Source: Clostridiales bacterium (lineage in GTDB: Bacteria > Bacillota > Clostridia > Lachnospirales > Lachnospiraceae). Taken from it: a stretch of 7,102 nucleotides of DNA. This document shows positions 1-6,554 of the stretch, piece after piece. Below the pieces are notes generated by a model that worked only from the letters and a program-made list of their open reading frames with translations, ran no database searches and was not told the origin of the DNA. The DNA is taken from NCBI GenBank assembly GCA_021203115.1, contig JAJQBV010000034.1, forward strand, positions 1 through 7,102. Reading direction: 5' to 3'. The position numbers and the translations under genes are program-made. Numbering within the stretch: position 1 is the first letter of the stretch; each line of letters opens with the position of its first letter.

Positions 1-2239
1 GGAACAGCAGGAGACGTTTCTGCATGTACTGGAGCATGAAGCCCCGGAGCGCTCGGCAATTTTAAAGATCGAAGCCGCAGACTGTGCGGATCGCGATTTT
101 GATTCTTTTGACATCATTGAGAGCGAGCGGGAGACGGGGGATATTTTTGTCTCGCCGGACATAGCCACCTGCCCGAAGTGCAGGCAGGAGCTTTTCGACC
201 CGGCGAACCGCCGGTATATGCATCCGTTTATCAACTGTACCGCCTGCGGGCCGCGGCTGACGATACTGGATGCCATGCCCTATGACCGGGAACGGACCAG
301 TATGAAGGAATTCCCCATGTGTCCGGCGTGTGAGTTTGAATACACGCACGCCGAGACCCAGCGCTATGACGCGCAGCCGGTCTGTTGCAATGACTGCGGG
401 CCGGAGGTCTATCTGACCGGCAGTTCAATACGGGGGCGGGAGGCCATCACGGCGGCCCGCAGAGCCATCGCGGACGGAAAGATCGTCGCGGTCAAGGGCA
501 TCGGAGGGTTTCATCTTTGCTGCAACGCGACAAATGAGGCGGCGGTGAGCCGCCTGCGGCAGTTAAAACACCGCCCGGCCAAACCGTTTGCCGTGATGAT
601 GAAAAATCTTTCTGCCGTCCACCGGCAATGTGAGGTATCGGAGAGAGAGGAGGAAGTGCTCGATGGGCACGCGAAGCCTATCATTCTTCTGAAGAAAAAA
701 CCGGGAAACCATCTGGCGCCCTCCGTTGCCCCGGACAATCCGAATGTCGGTGTGATGCTTCCCTACGCGCCGGTGCAGATGCTGTTGTTTACTTACAACG
801 ACGGATTTGAGATGCCAACCGATTCTTTTGTCATGACCAGCGGAAATGTATCGGGGGCACCGATTTGCCGGACGGATGAGGACGCCTTGCGGGAGATCGG
901 CGGATTTTGTGACCTGATTCTTTCCCATAATCGCAAGATTCGGCTTCGCGCGGACGATTCCGTGATGGGGTTTTACGAGGGGGAGCCGTATATGATCCGC
1001 CGTTCCAGAGGCTACGCGCCGCTTCCGGTCATGATGGATTTCTCCGCGGATGAGGTGCGGTTGGATGATACTTGTAAATCATGGACGGGACAGGTGCTGG
1101 CGGTCGGCGGAGAACTGAAAAACACCTTCTGCATCGGAAAGGACCGGCTTTTCTATCCCTCCCCCTATGTGGGGGACATGGGCGACGCGCGGACGGTGCA
1201 AGCGTTGACGGAGTCCGTCGCGCGGATGGAAGAGCTGCTGGAGGCGAAGCCGGAGCTTGTGGTCTGCGATCTCCATCCGAGCTACAACACGACGGCGGTG
1301 GCGGAGTCCGTCGGACTGCCGCTGCTGAAGATTCAGCACCACTATGCGCACATCCTGTCCTGCATGGCAGAGAACAGCCTGCCGCCGGATACGAAAGTGA
1401 TCGGCGTCTCCTTCGACGGAACCGGATACGGAACGGACGGGACGATCTGGGGCGGGGAACTGCTGACGGCAGATTACCTCGGATTTGAGCGGGCCGGCAG
1501 CATCCGGCCGTTTCTTCAGATCGGCGGGGATGCGTCGGCGCGGGAGGGCTGGCGGATCGCAGTTTCCATGATCAATGTCCTGTATCCGGATGACGCGGCA
1601 CAGATCGTGAAAAAGCTGGATCTGTGCGATGAACCGACCCGAAAGCTCAGTGCGCAGATGGCAGCGCGGCGAATCAATGCCGTGGAGTCCACCAGCGCCG
1701 GGCGGCTCTTTGACGCGGTCAGCGCGATACTGGGGATCCGGAAAGCGTCGTCGTTTGAGGGGGAGGCATCCACGACCCTCCAGTTTCGGGCGGAGGCGTA
1801 TCTGAATTCAAAAACAGAAAGGCCGGAAACCGATAAGAAAGAAACAGACCGGTTATTTTTTACGGAAATACAAAGCGATGAGTCAAAAGACAGAATTTTC
1901 CTGCCGACGGATGAGCTGGTGCGTTTTCTCATCGATGGAAAGCTTCGCGGAGAGGACACCTGCCGGCTGGCATATTTTTTCCATGAGAACCTCGCAGCGC
2001 AGATTGCGGCCGGGTGCCGGAATATTTCCGAAAAAACGGGTATCAAAGCCTGCGCGTTGAGCGGCGGAGTTTTTCAGAATCAGCTCTTGTTAAAACTCTG
2101 TGAGACCGGCCTTTCGGATGCGGGGCTGACTGTGTACCGGCATCGGTTGATACCGCCGAACGACGGCGGGCTGGCGCTGGGGCAGGCGGCAGCGGGGATG
2201 GCAAGGTTAAACGCCGTTTCAAAAAATGAAAATATGTAA
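1..2239 (+). CDS. hypF: Carbamoyltransferase HypF, [NiFe]-hydrogenase maturation (5' end cut by window)
   Basis: HypF uses carbamoyl phosphate and ATP to make a carbamoyl adenylate and transfers the carbamoyl group to the C-terminal cysteine of HypE, the first step toward the active-site cyanides. The frame is open from base 2, giving 745 visible residues; comparison with E. coli HypF (750 aa) suggests that roughly the first 50-60 residues, most of the acylphosphatase domain, lie outside the window. Visible numbering: paired zinc fingers at 57-132 (CX2CX18CX2C twice); YrdC-like domain with KHRPAKP at 189-195, RADDSV at 316-321 and RRSRGYAP at 333-340; Kae1-like domain with metal-binding HHYAH (H446, H450), FDGTG at 471-475, SGGVFQN from 687 and DGG at 721-723. 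A charged, lysine/glutamate-rich insert at about 601-640 is probably a surface linker. All recognised catalytic regions downstream of the cut are intact. It is the first visible gene of a hypFCDE operon. Confidence 0.97.
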   Translation, partial: EQQETFLHVLEHEAPERSAILKIEAADCADRDFDSFDIIESERETGDIFVSPDIATCPKCRQELFDPANRRYMHPFINCTACGPRLTILDAMPYDRERTSMKEFPMCPACEFEYTHAETQRYDAQPVCCNDCGPEVYLTGSSIRGREAITAARRAIADGKIVAVKGIGGFHLCCNATNEAAVSRLRQLKHRPAKPFAVMMKNLSAVHRQCEVSEREEEVLDGHAKPIILLKKKPGNHLAPSVAPDNPNVGVMLPYAPVQMLLFTYNDGFEMPTDSFVMTSGNVSGAPICRTDEDALREIGGFCDLILSHNRKIRLRADDSVMGFYEGEPYMIRRSRGYAPLPVMMDFSADEVRLDDTCKSWTGQVLAVGGELKNTFCIGKDRLFYPSPYVGDMGDARTVQALTESVARMEELLEAKPELVVCDLHPSYNTTAVAESVGLPLLKIQHHYAHILSCMAENSLPPDTKVIGVSFDGTGYGTDGTIWGGELLTADYLGFERAGSIRPFLQIGGDASAREGWRIAVSMINVLYPDDAAQIVKKLDLCDEPTRKLSAQMAARRINAVESTSAGRLFDAVSAILGIRKASSFEGEASTTLQFRAEAYLNSKTERPETDKKETDRLFFTEIQSDESKDRIFLPTDELVRFLIDGKLRGEDTCRLAYFFHENLAAQIAAGCRNISEKTGIKACALSGGVFQNQLLLKLCETGLSDAGLTVYRHRLIPPNDGGLALGQAAAGMARLNAVSKNENM

Positions 2240-2265
2240 GCGATTTGAAATACAGATGATTGTGC

Positions 2266-2274
2266 AAAAGGAGG
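2266..2274 (+). promoter_or_regulatory. Ribosome-binding site that sets the hypC start
   Basis: The run AAAAGGAGG ends nine bases before the ATG at 2284. It supports that ATG rather than the in-frame ATG at 2260, which lies upstream of the site. The MCVGL N-terminus given by 2284 places the essential cysteine at position 2, as HypC requires. Confidence 0.85.
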
Positions 2275-2283
2275 AAGACAAAT

Positions 2284-2490
2284 ATGTGTGTCGGATTATC
2301 GGCGAGAGTGGTGGGAATCAAGGACGGAATGGCGCTGGTGGATGCTTCCGGTGCAAAGCGCGAGGTGTCCGCGCAGCTTCTGGATGATCTGGAACCGGGA
2401 GATTATGTCATGGTTCACGCCGGGGTTGCGATCGCGAAGATCGACGGGGACGATGATGACGAAACGGATGCCGTCATCGGCCTGCTGTAG
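2284..2490 (+). CDS. hypC: Hydrogenase assembly chaperone HypC
   Basis: Small 68-aa chaperone of the HypC/HupF/HybG family. HypC pairs with HypD to hold the iron while CN and CO ligands are added, then binds the hydrogenase large-subunit precursor. The protein starts MCVGL, so Cys2 becomes the N-terminal iron-binding residue once Met is removed. The core has the expected beta-barrel pattern (VVGIKDGMALVDASG, then GDYVMVHAGVAIAKID), followed by a very acidic DGDDDDE stretch and a short tail. It is shorter than E. coli HypC (90 aa), mainly at the C-terminus, which is common in Gram-positive homologues. Family members usually have Pro-Gly at positions 6-7 (MCIGVPG in E. coli); here they are Ser-Ala. 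The gene lies 44 bp after hypF and 20 bp before hypD. Confidence 0.93.
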   Translation: MCVGLSARVVGIKDGMALVDASGAKREVSAQLLDDLEPGDYVMVHAGVAIAKIDGDDDDETDAVIGLL

Positions 2491-2510
2491 AGGGAAGAGG
2501 CAGAAATAAG

Positions 2511-3584
2511 ATGGACAATACAATCAAAAAAGCACGGGATATTATCGAGAACTACAACGGACCGAAGCTGCGGATTATGGAGGTTTGCGGCACGCACACG
2601 CACGAGATATTCCGTCTCGGAATACGGAACATCCTGCCGGAGACGATCGAGCTGATCTCCGGGCCGGGATGTCCGGTTTGTGTGACGCCGGTCGGATATA
2701 TCGACGAGGCGGTTATGCTTGCGCAGGAAAAAGGGTGTGCAATCTGTACGTTCGGGGATTTGATCCGGGTTCCCGGAACGAAAGAAAGTCTGGCCGGGGC
2801 GAGAGCCGAGGGGGCAGAGATCAAAATAGTCTATACGCCGCTGGATGCGGTGACGTTTGCGGGGGAAAATCCGGAGAAACAGGTAGTTTTTCTGTCAGTG
2901 GGCTTTGAAACCACCACGCCGTCTGCCTGCCTGGCGGTTCAGAAGGCGGCGGAGCAGAGCTTAAAGAATTTCTCTATTCTGACGGCGAACAAGACCATGC
3001 CGAACGCCTATCAGGCACTGAAGGGAAGCGCGGACGCGTTCCTCTATCCGGGGCATGTCAACGCGATTACGGGGGAGGCGGACTGCCGCAGGTTGATGGA
3101 GGAGGGCGTCTCCGGCGTGATCGCCGGATTCACGGCAAAAGAGCTGCTGACTGCGCTTGCCGTCATCATCGAGAAGTCCAAAACGGGAGAGCCGTTTTTT
3201 GTAAACTGTTATCCGAGAGTGGTGCGGCCGGAGGGCAATCCCGCCGGAAGAGCGGTTATACAGGATGTGATGGAGCCCTGCGACTCGGAGTGGCGCGGGC
3301 TGGGTGTGATACCGGGTTCCGGCTTGCGTCTGCGGGATGCTTATTGGGATTATGACGCCCGGATCAAATATGATCTCCCGGAGATTCACGGGAAGCCGAA
3401 CCCGGCGTGCCGCTGCGGCGATGTGCTGCAGGGGAAATGCAAACCGTCAGACTGCGGACTGTTCGGGAAGGTCTGCACCCCGCAGCACCCGGTCGGGGCA
3501 TGCATGGTCTCCAATGAGGGGAGCTGTTCCGCGTACTTTTCTTATGATTACAGACAGCAGGAGGCAGAATATTATGGAAAATAA
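2511..3584 (+). CDS. hypD: Hydrogenase maturation scaffold HypD (4Fe-4S)
   Basis: HypD is the iron-sulfur scaffold on which, together with HypC, the Fe(CN)2CO unit is built; HypE delivers the cyanide. The 357-aa protein has near-usual family length. It carries the N-terminal CGTHTHE motif (Cys26) and GPGCPVC (Cys54, Cys57), the conserved residues implicated in iron handling and thiol chemistry. It also has CTFGDLIRVPG, GFETTTPSA, the PGHV segment and DSEWRGLG. The C-terminal cysteine-rich region has Cys at 300, 302, 310, 315, 322, 331 and 339; by comparison with E. coli HypD, 302, 315, 322 and 339 are the likeliest cluster ligands. The ATG at 2511 follows GGAAGAGG (2493-2500) with ten bases between. 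The 3' end overlaps hypE by 11 bp, so the two are probably translationally coupled. Confidence 0.97.
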   Translation: MDNTIKKARDIIENYNGPKLRIMEVCGTHTHEIFRLGIRNILPETIELISGPGCPVCVTPVGYIDEAVMLAQEKGCAICTFGDLIRVPGTKESLAGARAEGAEIKIVYTPLDAVTFAGENPEKQVVFLSVGFETTTPSACLAVQKAAEQSLKNFSILTANKTMPNAYQALKGSADAFLYPGHVNAITGEADCRRLMEEGVSGVIAGFTAKELLTALAVIIEKSKTGEPFFVNCYPRVVRPEGNPAGRAVIQDVMEPCDSEWRGLGVIPGSGLRLRDAYWDYDARIKYDLPEIHGKPNPACRCGDVLQGKCKPSDCGLFGKVCTPQHPVGACMVSNEGSCSAYFSYDYRQQEAEYYGK

Positions 3585-4584
3585 TAAAAAAGTGACGCTT
3601 GCGCACGGCGCGGGCGGCCGTCAGACAGCAGAGCTGATACGGGAGGTGTTCGCGGCACACTTTTCCAATCCGGAGTTTACGGCGGACGATGCCGCTGTGC
3701 TGGATGTGGGGAGCGGGAAGATCGCTATGTCAACGGACGGGTTTATCGTCTCACCCTATCGCTTTAACGGCGGAAACATCGGGAAACTGAGCATCTGCGG
3801 GACGGTCAACGACCTTGCCTGTATGGGTGCTCGTCCCCTGTATCTGACCTGCTCGTTTGTCATAGAGGAGGGATTTCCGATGGATGAGCTGGAAGAGATC
3901 GTTGCTTCCATGGAAAAGACGGCGAAGGAGGCCGGTGTAAAAATCGTGGCGGGCGACACGAAAGTGGCCGGTGCGGGTCAGGTGGATCATATTTTTATCA
4001 CTACTACCGGAATCGGAGCGCTGACCGAAGGCTTTTCCACATCGGGAGCTTTTGCGCGTCCGGGGGATGTGATCCTGGTGACCGGCGATATCGGACGTCA
4101 CGGGTGCACCATCCTCCTCGCGAGGGAGAACCTCGGCATTGAGGCGGATATAAAGAGTGACTGTGCGCCGTTGTGGGGAACCGTCGAGGCCATGATACAG
4201 GGAACCGGAGAGATTCATGTGCTCCGCGATGCCACCCGTGGAGGGGTCGGCACGGTACTCTACGAGATCGCGGCGGAGAGCCATGTGGGAGTGCGCATTG
4301 ACAGCGCGGCCGTCCCGGTCGATCCGGCTGTCCGCGGTGTCTGCGGCATGCTGGGGCTCGATCCCCTTTATCTGGCAAACGAGGGCACGATGGTCGTCAT
4401 TGCTCCGAAACCGGAGGCAGAAAAACTTCTTGAAGTATTGAAAAAAGGAACGTATTCGGCAAACGCGGCGATCATCGGCGAGATCATCGATACCCTTCCG
4501 GGAAAGGTGATCGTGTCGACGGAGATCGGCGCAGAGACCATGCTCCCGCAGCCGGGCGGAGAGCTGCTGCCGCGGATTTGCTGA
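3574..4584 (+). CDS. hypE: Carbamoyl dehydratase HypE
   Basis: HypE accepts carbamoyl from HypF on its C-terminal cysteine and dehydrates it with ATP to a thiocyanate, then gives cyanide to iron on HypC-HypD. The 336-aa protein is a PurM/AIR-synthetase-fold ATPase. LAHGAGGRQT at 9-18 is the usual N-terminal signature; CGTVNDLACMGA, VAGDTKV and LRDATRGGVGT are typical nucleotide-binding and structural motifs. It ends in PRIC with Cys336 as the last residue, which matches the family exactly and shows the gene is complete. The frame stays open upstream to an ATG at 3337, but that would lie wholly inside hypD. The ATG at 3574 has AGGAGG at 3559-3564 and gives the correct N-terminus. Its ribosome site lies within the end of hypD. 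No convincing terminator follows it. Confidence 0.97.
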   Translation: MENNKKVTLAHGAGGRQTAELIREVFAAHFSNPEFTADDAAVLDVGSGKIAMSTDGFIVSPYRFNGGNIGKLSICGTVNDLACMGARPLYLTCSFVIEEGFPMDELEEIVASMEKTAKEAGVKIVAGDTKVAGAGQVDHIFITTTGIGALTEGFSTSGAFARPGDVILVTGDIGRHGCTILLARENLGIEADIKSDCAPLWGTVEAMIQGTGEIHVLRDATRGGVGTVLYEIAAESHVGVRIDSAAVPVDPAVRGVCGMLGLDPLYLANEGTMVVIAPKPEAEKLLEVLKKGTYSANAAIIGEIIDTLPGKVIVSTEIGAETMLPQPGGELLPRIC

Positions 4585-4599
4585 GTCGACAACTTTCCG

Positions 4600-4628
4600 T
4601 TGAATTCCTCATAGGTTTGTGATATTTT
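4600..4628 (+). promoter_or_regulatory. Predicted sigma-A-type promoter for the riboswitch operon
   Basis: TTGAAT (4600-4605) serves as a -35 element, followed by a 17-base spacer and an extended -10 (TG at 4620-4621, then TATTTT at 4623-4628). The predicted transcription start, about seven bases later near 4635, coincides with the first base of the riboswitch P1 helix (GCAGGT). This agreement strengthens the call. The -10 matches the consensus at only four of six positions. Read-through from the hyp operon is also possible. Confidence 0.55.
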
Positions 4629-4630
4629 AT

Positions 4631-4823
4631 ATGCGCAGGTGTCGGACCGGCTGTTACCGGCCCGGTGAAAAGGGAAACAGGTGCAAGTCCTGTGCGAACT
4701 CGTCACTGTGAACGGTGAACGCAAAGCCCGGCGCACATTTCCGAGCATGTGCGCTGTATGCCACTGAGCGATTGGGAAGGCGGCGATGTGTGGGGATCCG
4801 TAAGTCAGGAGACCTGCCTGCAT
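4631..4823 (+). promoter_or_regulatory. Cobalamin (B12) riboswitch aptamer
   Basis: This RNA element binds adenosyl- or other cobalamin and turns down downstream expression. Seen directly: a P1 helix between GCAGGT (4635-4640) and ACCTGC (4812-4817), with further outer complementarity (ATGC 4631-4634 and GCAT 4820-4823); the conserved core GTGAAAAGGGAAACAGGTGC from 4665; a P4-type stem CAGG/CCTG at 4678-4681 and 4689-4692; a P5 stem with loop ACTCG at 4698-4702; CACTGTGA after it; GCCACTG at 4760-4766; GGGAAGG from 4774; and the B12 box AGTCAGGAGACCTGCC at 4803-4818. These agree closely with the known cobalamin riboswitch consensus. The variable P8-P12 part (about 4718-4759) includes a GCGCAC/GTGCGC stem at 4731-4736 and 4749-4754. 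Confidence 0.95.
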
Positions 4824-4888
4824 TTATTTCATGCGGGGATTTCCCCGGGGCCACGAGTAACTGGCAGAGTGAAAAGGAGGAATTGAAT
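4824..4888 (+). promoter_or_regulatory. Riboswitch expression platform with L13-like kissing hairpin and ribosome-binding site
   Basis: Two hairpins follow the aptamer: CGGGG/CCCCG (4834-4838 with 4843-4847), then GCCA/TGGC (4850-4853 with 4862-4865). The second has an eight-base loop starting CGAGT (4854-4858), which is the exact complement of aptamer loop L5, ACTCG (4698-4702). L5-L13 loop kissing of this kind is a known feature of cobalamin riboswitches. The strong Shine-Dalgarno AAGGAGG (4874-4880) begins nine bases after this hairpin and lies eight bases before the ATG. No U-run follows either hairpin, so control of translation start is more likely than transcription termination. The mechanism is inference. 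Confidence 0.75.
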
Positions 4889-6523
4889 ATGAAGCAGAAA
4901 CAGATTGTTTTACTGGCAGCCTTGATGACGGCCGGTCTGGTTTTTGCGGGATGCGGCGGCTCGGATGCTGCGACTTCTGCAGAAACGGGGACAAGCGCGG
5001 TGGAGGAGCTTTCCTCTGAAGAGATATCCGCGGAGGCGGATCAGGCAGCGGCGGACGAGGTGGCAGCCCTGATTGACGCTATCTATGTACAGGAGAGAAC
5101 AGAACAAACAGATGAACAGTGCGCGGCAGCGAAAGAGGCATGGGACGCTTTGACGGACGCACAGAAGGAGCTGGTCGAGGGAGAGAACGCGGATCCGGAC
5201 TATTTCGGAAGGGATACCGGCGATGCGTCGCTCGACGACCCGCGAAATGCGGATGATATCGGGGAGAATGAGATTCTGGTTGTCAGTTTCGGCACATCCT
5301 TCAATGACAGCCGCGTCACCGATATCAAGAGTGTGGAGGATGCGCTGGAGGAGGCATATCCGGACTGGTCCGTGCGGAGAGCGTTTACTTCCCAGATCAT
5401 CATCAACCACATTCAGGCGAGAGACGGGGAGGCCATTGACAATGTCGAACAGACGCTGGAGCGCGCGGTTGCAAACGGCGTGAAGAATCTGGTGGTACAG
5501 CCTACGCATCTGATGCACGGTGCGGAGTACGATGAGCTGATCGATACGCTGGCGGAATATGAGGATCAGTTTGAGACCGTGTCTGTCGCGGAGCCGCTTC
5601 TCGGCGAGGTCGGAGACGATGCCACTGTCATCAATGAGGATAAGGAAGCGGTCGCGGTCGCAGTTGTCGCTGCGGCGGTTGAGGATGCAGGATACGAGAG
5701 TCTGGACGCGATGGCGGAGGACGGTGTTGCCCTTGTCCTGATGGGACACGGCACTTCCCACACGGCGAAGGTTTCCTACAGCCAGATGGCGACCCAGATG
5801 AGTGAGCTTGGCTATGACAATGTCTTTATCGGCACGGTGGAAGGCGAGCCGGAAGAGACCGCGTGCGAGACCGTGATGGAGTCTGTCGCGGAAGCGGGAT
5901 ACACCGGAGTGATTCTCCGGCCGTTCATGGTGGTGGCGGGCGATCACGCAAACAACGATATGGCCGGTGAGGATGCGGATTCCTGGCTGAGCATTTTTGC
6001 AGACTCCGGACTTTTTGAGACGATCGATACACAGATTGCGGGGCTCGGAAGGATTGAGGCCGTTCAGGATATTTATGTGGAGCACACGGCGGCTGCAATC
6101 GAAAATGCAGGTGTGACGGTATCGTCTGATGCTGCCGGTGAGAGTGCTTCGGTGTTGGAGGACGGCGTGTACACGGCGGAATTCAACACGGACAGCAGTA
6201 TGTTCCATGTCAATGAGGCCTGTGACGGGAAAGGAACGCTGACTGTGGAGAACGGGGAGATGACGCTGCATGTTTCGCTGGTTTCCAAGAACATCGTGAA
6301 CCTCTATGTCGGACTGGCGGAGGATGCTGAGGCAAATGAGGCGGACTGGCTTCAGCCCACGGAGGATGAGGTGACCTACAGCGACGGCACCACGGAGACC
6401 GTGTACGGGTTCGATATCCCGGTTTCCTCACTGGATGAGGAGTTTGATCTGGCGCTCATCGGAACCAAGGGCGTCTGGTATGACCATAAGGTGAGCGTAT
6501 CTGATCCGGAAGAGGCGGAGTGA
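4889..6523 (+). CDS. Surface lipoprotein with CbiK (sirohydrochlorin cobaltochelatase-family) domain
   Basis: The protein has 544 aa. Residues 1-22 form a lipoprotein signal peptide (lipobox FAGC, Cys22), so it should be anchored on the outer face of the membrane. An acidic Ser/Ala/Glu linker follows, then a short helical segment (58-97, ending in the AWDALTDAQKELV pattern seen in Gram-positive surface proteins). The CbiK domain spans about 129-407 and aligns throughout with Salmonella CbiK: VVSFGTSF, RAFTSQIIIN, MGHGTSH (His287), VEGEPE (Glu318) and VAGDHANNDMA (His353). These are equivalents of the catalytic, metal-binding His145, Glu175 and His207, so the metal site is intact. A beta-rich domain (424-544) I cannot name follows. 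CbiK normally inserts cobalt into sirohydrochlorin in the cytoplasm; an exported copy recalls periplasmic CbiK of Desulfovibrio vulgaris. The real substrate is unknown; metal, corrinoid or haem binding is inferred from location and the B12 riboswitch. The frame is open from an ATG at 4715, but that lies inside the riboswitch; 4889 has the ribosome site and signal peptide. Confidence 0.88.
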   Translation: MKQKQIVLLAALMTAGLVFAGCGGSDAATSAETGTSAVEELSSEEISAEADQAAADEVAALIDAIYVQERTEQTDEQCAAAKEAWDALTDAQKELVEGENADPDYFGRDTGDASLDDPRNADDIGENEILVVSFGTSFNDSRVTDIKSVEDALEEAYPDWSVRRAFTSQIIINHIQARDGEAIDNVEQTLERAVANGVKNLVVQPTHLMHGAEYDELIDTLAEYEDQFETVSVAEPLLGEVGDDATVINEDKEAVAVAVVAAAVEDAGYESLDAMAEDGVALVLMGHGTSHTAKVSYSQMATQMSELGYDNVFIGTVEGEPEETACETVMESVAEAGYTGVILRPFMVVAGDHANNDMAGEDADSWLSIFADSGLFETIDTQIAGLGRIEAVQDIYVEHTAAAIENAGVTVSSDAAGESASVLEDGVYTAEFNTDSSMFHVNEACDGKGTLTVENGEMTLHVSLVSKNIVNLYVGLAEDAEANEADWLQPTEDEVTYSDGTTETVYGFDIPVSSLDEEFDLALIGTKGVWYDHKVSVSDPEEAE

Positions 6524-6546
6524 GAAGAGGCGTCTTCGTTTGAAGA
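6524..6546 (+). promoter_or_regulatory. Two mutually exclusive short hairpins between the lipoprotein genes
   Basis: In the 31-bp gap, TCTTC (6533-6537) can pair with GAAGA upstream (6524-6528, four-base loop) or with GAAGA downstream (6542-6546, four-base loop). The downstream copy overlaps the ribosome site AGAGGAG (6544-6550) of the next gene. GAAGAGG occurs as a direct repeat at 6524-6530 and 6542-6548. The geometry would permit a small translational-coupling switch, but five-pair stems are weak and chance is a real alternative. Confidence 0.3.
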
Positions 6547-6554
6547 GGAGAAGC

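Noticed and set aside
1081..1488. A 135-codon + strand frame inside hypF.
   Set aside because: It is a shifted reading of hypF codons, with Gly/Arg-rich low-complexity translation and no motif.
3337..3573. In-frame upstream extension of hypE.
   Set aside because: It lies entirely inside hypD and adds residues before the conserved HypE N-terminus; the ATG at 3574 has a good ribosome site.
4590..4602. CAAC/GTTG inverted repeat after hypE considered as a terminator.
   Set aside because: The stem has only four weak pairs and no U-run follows.
4603..4610. AATTCCTC is the exact complement of GAGGAATT (4877-4884), which overlaps the ribosome site of the CbiK-like gene, suggesting a distant anti-Shine-Dalgarno.
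   Set aside because: It falls within the predicted promoter, upstream of the predicted start near 4635, so it would be in the RNA only on read-through from hypE. An 8-base match can arise by chance.
4834..4847. CGGGG/CCCCG hairpin considered as an intrinsic terminator in the riboswitch leader.
   Set aside because: The following bases are GGGCCACGAG, not a T-tract, and the stem is only five pairs.
4715..4888. In-frame upstream extension of the CbiK-like gene (58 extra residues).
   Set aside because: It runs through the riboswitch core and B12 box, has no ribosome site, and would bury the lipoprotein signal peptide inside the protein.
4910..6271. A 453-codon open frame on the minus strand opposite the CbiK-like gene.
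   Set aside because: Its translation is rich in Arg, His, Leu and Ile with no recognisable domain, and it lies antisense to a gene with clear homology. It is a codon-bias shadow in GC-rich DNA.
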